A DNA stretch of 11,515 nucleotides, taken from NCBI GenBank assembly GCA_964614415.1, contig CAZTLE010000133.1, positions 1 through 11,515 of the forward strand, written 5' to 3'. A program made the translations under genes and the position numbers. Source of the stretch: CAZTLE01 sp964614415. GTDB lineage: Bacteria; Bacteroidota; Bacteroidia; Flavobacteriales; Flavobacteriaceae. The notes beneath the pieces are model-generated. The model saw nothing but the letters and a program-made list of their open reading frames with translations, was not told the origin of the DNA and did no database searches. Positions 1 to 7,250 of the stretch are shown here, one piece after another. Numbering within the stretch: the stretch's first letter is position 1; each line of letters opens with the position of its first letter.

Positions 1-294
1 ATGAAGCAAGCCAAAGGATACTTTGGAAGACGTAAAAATGTTTGGACTGTTGCCAAAAACGCCGTTGATAAGGCGATGCAATATTCCTACAGAGATCGTC
101 GTAACAAGAAAAGAAATTTCCGTTCACTTTGGATTACCCGTATTAATGCAGGTGCCCGTATGCACGGAATGTCTTATTCGCAATTCATGGGAAAATGTAA
201 AGCAAACAACATCGAGTTGAACCGTAAGGTACTTGCCGACCTGGCCATGAATCACCCGGAGGCTTTTGAAGCCATCGTAAACAAAGTTAAGTAA
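1..294 (+). CDS. rplT: 50S ribosomal protein L20, 5'-truncated by the window edge
   Basis: Large-subunit ribosomal protein L20, which binds 23S rRNA early in 50S assembly. The visible 97 residues contain the family's hallmark stretches: KQAKGYFGRRKNVW at the start, YRDRRNKKRNFRSLWI, then RINAGARMHGMSYSQF and a C-terminal LNRKVLADLAMNHPEAF. L20 is normally about 114-118 residues, and the basic N-terminal tail (about 17 residues) is missing. The ATG at base 1 is therefore most likely an internal methionine, in a position that is usually Leu or Val, and not the true start. The gene continues to the left of the window, where infC and rpmI are normally found upstream. It ends at TAA 292-294 and is followed 36 bases later by a strong hairpin terminator, so it is probably the last gene of its operon. 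Identification is near certain. Confidence 0.97.
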   Translation: MKQAKGYFGRRKNVWTVAKNAVDKAMQYSYRDRRNKKRNFRSLWITRINAGARMHGMSYSQFMGKCKANNIELNRKVLADLAMNHPEAFEAIVNKVK

Positions 295-330
295 GGCGGA
301 AGCCTATTCAATAACACTATTATTTCGCTA

Positions 331-366
331 AAAACCCTGACGCATTTCGCATCAGGGTTTTTTTAT
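331..366 (+). terminator. Rho-independent terminator after rplT
   Basis: An inverted repeat pairs AAACCCTGA (332-340) with TCAGGGTTT (352-360) around an 11-base loop, and T residues continue to 364. It lies 36 bases after the rplT stop and would end the ribosomal-protein transcript. It also separates that transcript from the exported-protein operon starting at 488. Confidence 0.9.
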
Positions 367-436
367 TACCTGATTCTTAGTTACCTCGGTCATTGCGTTT
401 CTTCGCTAACCAAAGAATCCAACTCCCTCATTTGCA

Positions 437-468
437 TTGGGATAAGTCATAACTATCGGAATATCTTG
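437..468 (+). promoter_or_regulatory. Weak candidate Bacteroidota-type promoter for the 488-3438 operon
   Basis: The interval between the rplT terminator and the ATG at 488 must hold a promoter, since the terminator insulates the operon. The best match found is TTG at 437-439, then 22 bases, then TATCTTG at 462-468. This resembles the Bacteroidota -33 TTG / -7 TAnnTTTG pair, but the -7 box is one T short. It would give a very short leader. Treat it as a guess. Confidence 0.22.
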
Positions 469-487
469 AATACCAAATCCATTAGTT

Positions 488-1816
488 ATGAAGACAAAAC
501 TACTAATCATCTATCTATTATGTGCTGCCCCATCACTCGCAGCACAGCAAAACGACAAAGAAGACATTGCCAACGGTATTGTAAGTTCCTTACAAGGGGC
601 TGAAGCTATTAAAGTACTACTCAAGAACAAAGAAATTGTTTATGGTCAGGCTCAGGACATTGCACTCTGGACACGTGAAAACAAAATAAGTCCGGAAACG
701 TATTACCGGTTAAAGGCCTCCTACATTGATTATTCAGAACATATGAACAACATAGTCGATAACCTGAGTGCCGATCTACTATCCATTGAATCTTTCCGGC
801 AGCTTAAAGGAGCAAGGCTTCAGAAGTTTATCAAGAAGTTCAGTAATGTCTATATCGATGACTTGGACAGCGCCTATGACATCTATTCCTCAGAACTTGT
901 ACCGGCTATCGAACGGGCACAGTTTGAGGCCGGTAGTAAGGGAGGTATTATTCCCGCTCTGGTTGCGGTATTCAAATTCGGAAAGTCGATTTTCACAGCC
1001 ATCAAAGATATTTTTTCCGAAGGAAGGCTAAGTAAAGAGGGAGAAAGAGAACTTCTTCAGGCGGCTGTAAGAATTGCTATTACAAATATTGAGAAGAAAC
1101 TAAAATACCCAACCTGGAAAGAGATCAATCCGCACGAATTCTCACTAAATAGCAACATCGGCGGTAATGCGTCCTTCGCCAGTACAGTCAGAAACCCGGG
1201 TTCTGTCTCGATAAATCCGGCTCCTGTATATCGAACTATGCATGGATCGGTTGGGCTCAGCACCTACCGAACAGATCAGATAATCTCACTCATGGAAGTA
1301 TCTAAAAGCATTGTTGTTGGTTCGGAAAGCCGAGATACTAATCTTCCTGTGTATGCCGTCGCAAATCCAATGCAGAATGGAGATCGTTTCTGGGTTACTC
1401 TGGAAGGCTATGAGTTTGTTTCTTTTTTCTATTACGATGAAAACCTTGGATCCTGGCAAGATCCTTTCGGAAAGAGTATTGTGGTGGGATCAGATGAGAA
1501 TGGACGAAGACAATTGAAGAAGTACCTGCCTTCGCCGGTGCAGTTCTTCGAGATCGCCGGGACATCGGTTGAAGAACAGTTCCTCATCATCGTATCCAAT
1601 GCTCCCATGCCCGAGACACATAGAAAGTTAATCCTGAACAATCCGATAGGTGGTATGGAATTCCTTGCTGATCTAAGCAGTCTCCTACCCAATGTGGTAT
1701 CGCCCGTGAGCGAGCCGGTGACATCCGGCAATAAACTCGTGGAGCGTATCTCGATCAATATATCAGGAGCAACTCAGATATACACACCTCTCTATATAAG
1801 AATTGATAAAAACTAA
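488..1816 (+). CDS. Exported helical protein with a DUF4384-like C-terminal domain
   Basis: 442 residues. Residues 1-20 form a Sec signal peptide: basic MKTK, a hydrophobic core, then a likely cut near AAQ-QND. The protein should therefore act in the periplasm or outside. Residues about 22-205 look almost wholly alpha-helical and include an amphipathic, glycine-containing hydrophobic stretch at 152-176 (GGIIPALVAVFKFGKSIF). Residues about 210-442 look beta-rich. Within this part, 293-373 carry a pattern reminiscent of DUF4384: NGDRFWVTLEGYEF, an aromatic strand, a PSPVQFFEIAG turn and a closing LIIVSNAP strand. DUF4384 domains are commonly linked to caspase-fold proteins, and a caspase-fold gene starts 11 bases after this stop, which strengthens the match. 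The two genes almost certainly form one operon. The ATG at 488 is chosen because it gives a proper signal peptide. The domain assignment is from pattern memory and should be checked by profile search. Molecular function is unknown. Confidence 0.8.
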   Translation: MKTKLLIIYLLCAAPSLAAQQNDKEDIANGIVSSLQGAEAIKVLLKNKEIVYGQAQDIALWTRENKISPETYYRLKASYIDYSEHMNNIVDNLSADLLSIESFRQLKGARLQKFIKKFSNVYIDDLDSAYDIYSSELVPAIERAQFEAGSKGGIIPALVAVFKFGKSIFTAIKDIFSEGRLSKEGERELLQAAVRIAITNIEKKLKYPTWKEINPHEFSLNSNIGGNASFASTVRNPGSVSINPAPVYRTMHGSVGLSTYRTDQIISLMEVSKSIVVGSESRDTNLPVYAVANPMQNGDRFWVTLEGYEFVSFFYYDENLGSWQDPFGKSIVVGSDENGRRQLKKYLPSPVQFFEIAGTSVEEQFLIIVSNAPMPETHRKLILNNPIGGMEFLADLSSLLPNVVSPVSEPVTSGNKLVERISINISGATQIYTPLYIRIDKN

Positions 1817-1827
1817 AACCAACACCC

Positions 1828-3438
1828 ATGAAAACAGTAGCGATAAAATTGATTCTATTCCTACTGATCTTTCAGACAGGAATTTCAAGCCTCGCCCAGA
1901 GGAAACAGATCGCAGTGGGCAATGAAGGGCAAAACACAATACCGCCCGTTCACAATAGATATGCTTTCGTATTGGGGATTGACCATTATGAAGACCCACA
2001 AATCTCTTCCCTGGCCTCCTGCCGTTTGGATGCCGTTCGATTTAGCGCTTTTTTAAAGAGTAATGCAGGATGGAGGTTGCCGAAGGAGCGTATTCAACTT
2101 CTCCTGGATTCTCGGAAAGATGAAATCACTAAATCCTTCACCGAACTTCTGGACCAGGTCACCGATGTCGAAACCAGCACACTCTATTTCTATTTCAGTG
2201 GTCATGGTATCAAGGGAAGCATTGTACCGTCTAACTATCAAAAGGGCTATCCGGAAACACTGATCTCCTATGCCTGGATCAAAAGAGAAATTGAAAAACG
2301 CAACATCCGTGCTTCGGTATTTATTGTAGATGCTTGTTATTCGGGTTCTATTATCGATACCAAAGACACCGGGTTTGACTCGAGCTTCGCGCAGGCAATA
2401 AATGAAGATAATTCACAAATGGTAGTATTTACCGCGACCAACGCATACCGTGTTACCGCAGCAGGGAAGCATGAGAGTATGTATTCCAAACATTTCCTGG
2501 AAGCTATTGAAAATCCGAGGGCCGATACCAACGGAGATATGATACTGAGTTCCGGAGAGTTGTTTGAAGAGATAAAACGGAAAGTAGGCGTGTCAAATAC
2601 ACCACAATTTGCCGGTAGCACTGACTTCCCAATGGCCAATTTCCGCCCCAGAAGCCTATCATTCAGAAACGACCCATCGGCATCCAACCGAAATTATAAA
2701 CCAGAAAGAGCTGTTGATCCGTTGTATAGCACCAATTCATTAGTGCAATGGCGCGAAGATGTTGAAACCAAATCAATTGATGGCAGGAACGCTCAGCAGA
2801 TTGTTTCAGAACTTAAAGCCAGCAACTCCGCGGAATGCAGAGCCAAGTTGGGGTTTCTTTACAGAGAGGGTATTGGAGTAGAGAAGAACATAAATAAAGC
2901 TCTTTCCTATTTTATACCATCAGCTGCAGAGGGGAACAGTTTTGCGGAATACAATCTGGGCTACCTTTATTCCAATGGAATCGGCATGAATGCGGACCCC
3001 GAAAAGGCAATTGAATACTACACCAGAGCTGCTGAGAAAGGAGATCCTTTCGCTCAGAACAATTTTGGAATTGAATACTCGAAAAAGAAGGATGGATACT
3101 TTGGATACAATCGTGAAAAGTCAATATTCTGGTTTGAAAAAGCCGCTAATCAAGGAAACTCCCGATCACAACTCGCCCTGGCTGCCCTGTTCAGAGATAA
3201 GGCCAAATGGACGGTGGACACCGTAAAAAAACAGCAGTACTTCGAAAAGGCTTTCCACTGGTTAAAAAGAGCCTCGGAATGTGGGAACGCCAGAGCGCAA
3301 TATGAATTGGCCCGGGCTTATGAATTTGGCCTTGGAGCACCCAGAGACACCGACCGAGCCAGGTATTGGTACAAAAAAGCGTGTGAAAAGGGTCGACTTA
3401 GAGGTTGTCGAAAAGTGCTTTTACTCGATCAACCTTAA
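1828..3438 (+). CDS. Exported caspase-fold (C14) peptidase with Sel1-like repeats
   Basis: 536 residues. A signal peptide (1-23, core IKLILFLLIFQTG, cut near LAQ) sends it to the periplasm or beyond. Residues about 43-275 are a caspase p20-type domain: strand YAFVLGIDHY (45-54), LDAV helix start (67-70), catalytic His126 in YFSGHG, catalytic Cys170 in VFIVDACYSGS. Both dyad residues are intact, so cysteine peptidase activity is plausible; specificity cannot be told. DTNGDMILSSGE (233-244) matches the acidic loop plus ELF helix often seen near the end of bacterial caspase domains. After a low-complexity linker (about 276-335) come five Sel1-like helical repeats (about 336-370, 371-406, 407-444, 445-487, 488-523) with the usual A-x-x-x-L-G-x-x-Y and A-x-x-x-G pattern. 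These are likely a protein-binding platform. It follows the DUF4384-like gene by 11 bases. Its stop interlocks with the stop of the converging cyclase gene (3435-3438). Confidence 0.92.
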   Translation: MKTVAIKLILFLLIFQTGISSLAQRKQIAVGNEGQNTIPPVHNRYAFVLGIDHYEDPQISSLASCRLDAVRFSAFLKSNAGWRLPKERIQLLLDSRKDEITKSFTELLDQVTDVETSTLYFYFSGHGIKGSIVPSNYQKGYPETLISYAWIKREIEKRNIRASVFIVDACYSGSIIDTKDTGFDSSFAQAINEDNSQMVVFTATNAYRVTAAGKHESMYSKHFLEAIENPRADTNGDMILSSGELFEEIKRKVGVSNTPQFAGSTDFPMANFRPRSLSFRNDPSASNRNYKPERAVDPLYSTNSLVQWREDVETKSIDGRNAQQIVSELKASNSAECRAKLGFLYREGIGVEKNINKALSYFIPSAAEGNSFAEYNLGYLYSNGIGMNADPEKAIEYYTRAAEKGDPFAQNNFGIEYSKKKDGYFGYNREKSIFWFEKAANQGNSRSQLALAALFRDKAKWTVDTVKKQQYFEKAFHWLKRASECGNARAQYELARAYEFGLGAPRDTDRARYWYKKACEKGRLRGCRKVLLLDQP

Positions 3439-4517
3439 CTCCTGGTTACCGTGTAAATATTTACTTCTTGTTGCTTTCCTTTCAAAAGGACCGATCCTAA
3501 AAATTCTTTATTGAATTCATTTGGCCTGTCCAGGTCGTCGAGCAATTTCTCGGAAAGTAGAATTGACACACCGTATTTGTTGCATTCGGACTGAATGCGG
3601 GCCGACGTATTAATCACGTCACCATGGAAAGCAAGTTCCTTTTTCACGACTCCAACCTCGGCAACCATCAGCTTGCCACCATGCAGACCCGCTTTGAATT
3701 GAGGCACAGTACCATACTTTTCCATATAGTAGGCCGCTTTGGCGTGTAACAGGTCCTGGAAACTGAAAAACAACTCAACGCATTGATTGTTCGCAAGTCC
3801 TTTTTTGTAGGGCCAACTCAATACAGCTTCGTCTCCTACGTACTGGTATATCTCAGCACTGAACTTCGGAACTACTTCGTTGAGATCGTAAAAACAATCC
3901 TGAATTAGCTGACTATACTTGAAATGACCCAAAGATTCCGCAATGGTCGTTGAGGACTTGAGGTCCAGGAACATAAAAATTCTACGTTCTTCCGAAGGCT
4001 TTTTATACTTCCCAAGCAGCATTTTTAAGAATACACCTTTCCCGAACTTTTCATTGGAAATCTTAATGAATGAAAACACTGTAGAAGCCAGAAACAGAAA
4101 AAGCAGCATCGCCCGAAAAGTCTTATCCGTGCGCCACCAACCTACTTCATTATCCAGATCTATTTCATACAAAATGATCGCAAGTTCCATCATTAAGGTG
4201 GCAACGATAATAATGAGCACGAAGTATATAAAAAGTTTGATGAGCGTTCGTATGCCTAAACCAATCCTCTTGCTAACGAACTGCTCAAAAACAAATTCAA
4301 GTGTAGCGTAGATTACCCCTAAAAGCAACCCCATAAGCGCAAAAATGGGAAGTATATTACCCATGGTTAGTGCTTCATCGAAGGTAGGATCCACAATAAT
4401 ACCCTGTTCTTCTTCAATGCCATAAAATCTAAAAATACCGAATAAGGTCATGGTGACAGACCAAAAGAGAACAGACTGCCAGAGGTGGTTGAGATATCTA
4501 AGAAGGCTTTTATTCAC
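3435..4517 (-). CDS. Membrane class III adenylate/guanylate cyclase-like protein
   Basis: 360 residues. Four predicted membrane helices (about 14-32, 55-78, 91-117, 134-152) are followed by a cytoplasmic class III cyclase homology domain (about 178-358). The metal-binding aspartates are present as D185 (FLDLKSST) and D229 (YVGDEAV), and the transition-state pair as N303 and R307 (GDVINTSARI). The purine-selecting positions are non-canonical: Q225 where adenylate cyclases have Lys, and A296 where they have Asp or Thr. Substrate (ATP or GTP) cannot be predicted. The start is GTG at 4515-4517. An in-frame TAG lies about 27 bases upstream, no ATG lies between, and the next Met (residue 23) would cut into the first membrane helix. 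The upstream 419-residue gene ends 32 bases before the start, so co-transcription is likely. It converges with the caspase gene and overlaps it by 4 bases. It carries no recognisable sensor domain beyond the membrane part. Confidence 0.9.
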   Translation of the reverse strand: MNKSLLRYLNHLWQSVLFWSVTMTLFGIFRFYGIEEEQGIIVDPTFDEALTMGNILPIFALMGLLLGVIYATLEFVFEQFVSKRIGLGIRTLIKLFIYFVLIIIVATLMMELAIILYEIDLDNEVGWWRTDKTFRAMLLFLFLASTVFSFIKISNEKFGKGVFLKMLLGKYKKPSEERRIFMFLDLKSSTTIAESLGHFKYSQLIQDCFYDLNEVVPKFSAEIYQYVGDEAVLSWPYKKGLANNQCVELFFSFQDLLHAKAAYYMEKYGTVPQFKAGLHGGKLMVAEVGVVKKELAFHGDVINTSARIQSECNKYGVSILLSEKLLDDLDRPNEFNKEFLGSVLLKGKQQEVNIYTVTRS

Positions 4518-4549
4518 TACTATAAATAAAAGCGATACCTAGAAACTTA

Positions 4550-5809
4550 TCAAGTCTTTTGCTTTTTTTTCTTGGCTGCCGGGAACAATACATTGTTCAG
4601 AATAAGCCTGTAGCCGGGTGAGTTGGGGTGTAGCGCCAGTTCAGTTTTGGCATCCCCTACCCTGTGCTGGTAGTCTTCAGGATCATGTCCGCCGTAGAAC
4701 GTAAAGAACCCTTTTCCTTTAATACCATGTATATAGCGCGCCTCACCATTGGTTCTGTTTTCGCCCATAATGAGCACATTCGCCTTGATCTCATCCCGGG
4801 TATATGAAGTAGTTTGCCCCATAAATCCTTTTACCAGAGCCGTGTGATTTTGAACCAGCATACAAGGAATGGGATCCCACTTGGCTGAGTAGTCCATCAG
4901 CGTAAAATAATCGGTCTCCTTTTGAATACGCCGCTTACTCGTCATATCTATCGAAGAGAATTCATATACCATCGGACTTCGCTCCAACACGAAATTCTTG
5001 AAGGCAAAGGTCTTTCCGTAGTCGATCTTACCCTGGTATCCGGGTTCGCTGGGGTCGCCATCAAACATAGGCTCGCAAATATCAACGCCTTCGGCGGCCA
5101 GTGCTATATCGAAGCTATCGGTTGCGGAGCACATGGCAAACATGAAGCCTCCACCGACTACATAATCCCGAATCTTGAGAGCTACATCTCCTTTGGCTTC
5201 AGAAACTTTCGAGTAACCCAGTTTAGTGGCCAGTTCCTCTGCTTTTCTCTTTTCTTCAATATACCAGGGTGCCGCGCGATAAGCACGATAGAATTTTCCG
5301 TATTGTCCCGTGAAGTCCTCGTGGTGCAAATGCAACCAATCGTATAGCAATAGTTGATCACCCAGTACCTCTTCATCGTACACTACCTCGTAGGGAATTT
5401 CAGCATACGTCAATACCATGGTTACGGCATCGTCCCAGGGCTGATTCCCTTTTGGTGAATACACGGCAATTCTCGGCGCTTTTTCCAAAATCACCGCTTC
5501 CATGTTTCGGGAAGGACTGCTAATTTCAGTAAGAATCTGTTCTGCAGCACTATTGGAAATAACCTCAAACGACACTCCGCGAATTTGACACTCTTTTCGA
5601 ATCTCTTCAGAATCCGGTAACAGGAATGAACCGCCTCTATAATTCAGTAACCACTTCACCTTAACCTGCTTCTCCAGGGTCCAGTACGTGATCCCATACG
5701 CCTTAAGATGCTGTTTCTGACTCTCGGCATCCATAGGGATCAGGATGTAAGAAGCCCGGACGGAAACCGAAACCAACAATACCAATACAACTAATAAAAT
5801 CCTCGTCAT
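4550..5809 (-). CDS. Exported GATase1-like protein of the flavobacterial family labelled 'asparagine synthetase B'
   Basis: 419 residues with an N-terminal signal peptide (1-19: MTR, hydrophobic core, SVRAS). The next segment, YILIPMDAESQKQHLKAYG, is typical of a conserved Bacteroidota family often annotated as asparagine synthetase B. The sequence does not support that activity: true AsnB begins with Met-Cys (N-terminal nucleophile), is cytosolic and has an ATP-pyrophosphatase domain, none of which is seen here. What is visible is a ThuA/class-I-glutamine-amidotransferase-like layout: IAVYSPKGNQPWDDA (114-128), a nucleophile-elbow-like GGGFMFAMCSATD with Cys227, and a late GGHDPED with His375. 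The protein ends in a lysine-rich tail encoded by an A8 run. No convincing promoter or terminator was found in the 101 bases upstream. The cyclase gene follows 32 bases downstream. Family membership is confident; function is unknown. Confidence 0.85.
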   Translation of the reverse strand: MTRILLVVLVLLVSVSVRASYILIPMDAESQKQHLKAYGITYWTLEKQVKVKWLLNYRGGSFLLPDSEEIRKECQIRGVSFEVISNSAAEQILTEISSPSRNMEAVILEKAPRIAVYSPKGNQPWDDAVTMVLTYAEIPYEVVYDEEVLGDQLLLYDWLHLHHEDFTGQYGKFYRAYRAAPWYIEEKRKAEELATKLGYSKVSEAKGDVALKIRDYVVGGGFMFAMCSATDSFDIALAAEGVDICEPMFDGDPSEPGYQGKIDYGKTFAFKNFVLERSPMVYEFSSIDMTSKRRIQKETDYFTLMDYSAKWDPIPCMLVQNHTALVKGFMGQTTSYTRDEIKANVLIMGENRTNGEARYIHGIKGKGFFTFYGGHDPEDYQHRVGDAKTELALHPNSPGYRLILNNVLFPAAKKKKQKT

Positions 5810-5910
5810 AGCGCTAATATAGCGACAAATTCCATACCGGAAATAGAATGATTTGCTAAAGTATTCGTAAAGTTGGACAGCATATCGAACCGTCCGGGCT
5901 AATAATTACC

Positions 5911-7242
5911 CTAATCCAAAACCGTTAGTTTGTTCCTGGTTACCCTTCCTTTGGCATTTACCTCGATCTCTACTTTGAACTTGCGTTCACATTTCTTGCG
6001 GTCCTCATCCATCCAGGCAACAAAGTACGCCTTGTACGACACCCCATCTCCAATGGGATCTCCTTTTTTTACCGTTATTCCGGGTTGATCAACCCACACC
6101 AATCTGTGCTTTGTTCCCAGCCCCGCTCTTTCGGAATAGCGATTCTTTTGAACCGACCCTCCAACAACAGCTTCCTTGCCGTCTGCGGTCATAACTTTCT
6201 GCTTCATCACAAATACCCCGGTTTCCGTATTAATCTTCAAGCGACCGCGTTTCGGATGGTGGTTGTAGTTATCCTTAACTACCACAATGTCCTTGGCGTC
6301 CTCGTCATCCGGAAAGGGAGCTTTTACACCCTTCTTTCCGTCAGGTGTAGTACCCACCTTGTCCTCAGTAATATTCTTTGCACGCGCTGTCCTGGCCACC
6401 AACTGCCCTTCTTTAAGCTTTTTCTTGTGTGGCTTTATGACGGCACTTACCTCGAACGTATACCCTATATGATAATCCCGCGTGAACTTACCATCTTCAA
6501 TATCAAGTTTGGTTCCTTTCTTAAGCATTGGCCCTAATGGAACATCCGGATTCAAGTAGGGTGTATCGTCATCATCGGCACGAATATCAAGATCCACACA
6601 CGTGTATAGAAATGGAAGAATTACGGTATCCCCATTGAGGTCCTGACCTACGATCCCATCAATGACAGTAATACCGTCGGAAACCGTTAAAAATGGAGGA
6701 TTCACTTCCAGGGTGTCCTTATGAATCCGAATCGAGGGAGTTGTAATAATTGTATCCCAAAGCCCCCATTCAAAAGAGAGTTCATCACCATCAGGATCAA
6801 AGGAACGTGCCAGATCCAACTGTACCTCATTGTCATTTACCGGTTGCGACTGGATATTCACTACAGGGCTGTGGTTGACCAGGTAATGGCCCATCAGAGT
6901 ATCTTTTCCGGATGGTGCGTCCAGAATCAGCGCCAGGTCGAGTTCATTACTTTGTATCTGGTCCATATTCAGTGTAAAAGCCAATGACTCTGGGTTAATT
7001 CGAACGTCCAGATCGGCCCCGTCAATTCGATTCTCTTCCTGTCCTGCGAACAGAGTGACCGATTCAATCTCAACGGGCTCCTCCCGTCCATTCAGATCGA
7101 CGTAAATCTCCTGCCACCCTGTTAACAATGCATTGCTTTCCGGATATAGTGTAGCTTGTGGCTCTTCTTTGGCCTGATCTTCACAACTTAGCAGGCACAA
7201 TGCGACGCCTGCAAAAAATATACTTTTCAAAATTTGTTTCAT
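5911..7242 (-). CDS. Putative outer-membrane lipoprotein with a PKD-like segment
   Basis: 443 residues. The N-terminus MKQILKSIFFAGVALCLLSC is a lipoprotein signal with lipidated Cys20. It is followed by EDQAKEE, an acidic/lysine run of the kind linked to surface export of lipoproteins in Bacteroidota, so surface exposure is possible. The body looks beta-rich. Residues about 124-200 resemble an Ig/PKD-type domain, starting HSPVVNIQSQP and holding the calcium-loop-like SFDPDGDELSFEW (147-159). An acidic RADDDDTPY (221-229) separates this from a second half (about 235-443) rich in Lys and Asp with no family I recognise. It is the last gene of a three-gene operon, starting 8 bases after the 398-residue gene, so the lipoprotein is probably made together with that protein. 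No clear terminator follows, so read-through into the 419-residue gene is possible. Lipoprotein nature is confident; role is unknown. Confidence 0.88.
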   Translation of the reverse strand: MKQILKSIFFAGVALCLLSCEDQAKEEPQATLYPESNALLTGWQEIYVDLNGREEPVEIESVTLFAGQEENRIDGADLDVRINPESLAFTLNMDQIQSNELDLALILDAPSGKDTLMGHYLVNHSPVVNIQSQPVNDNEVQLDLARSFDPDGDELSFEWGLWDTIITTPSIRIHKDTLEVNPPFLTVSDGITVIDGIVGQDLNGDTVILPFLYTCVDLDIRADDDDTPYLNPDVPLGPMLKKGTKLDIEDGKFTRDYHIGYTFEVSAVIKPHKKKLKEGQLVARTARAKNITEDKVGTTPDGKKGVKAPFPDDEDAKDIVVVKDNYNHHPKRGRLKINTETGVFVMKQKVMTADGKEAVVGGSVQKNRYSERAGLGTKHRLVWVDQPGITVKKGDPIGDGVSYKAYFVAWMDEDRKKCERKFKVEIEVNAKGRVTRNKLTVLD

Positions 7243-7250
7243 GATTTCTA

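Noticed and set aside
1..3. ATG at base 1 as the start of rplT
   Set aside because: The first visible residues align to about residue 18 of L20, and the conserved basic N-terminal tail is missing. The ATG is an internal codon at the window edge.
1828..3438. Caspase operon as a known phage-defence system
   Set aside because: Known caspase-linked defence systems act in the cytoplasm with sensor or effector partners. This protein has a clear signal peptide, and no such partner is nearby.
3943..4311. Plus-strand open frame of 122 codons antisense to the cyclase gene
   Set aside because: It is a shadow of the cyclase coding sequence, with no family features and no upstream signals.
4550..5809. 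Gene symbol asnB for the 419-residue protein
   Set aside because: The protein is exported and lacks the N-terminal Cys and synthetase domain, so the symbol would claim a reaction the sequence does not support.
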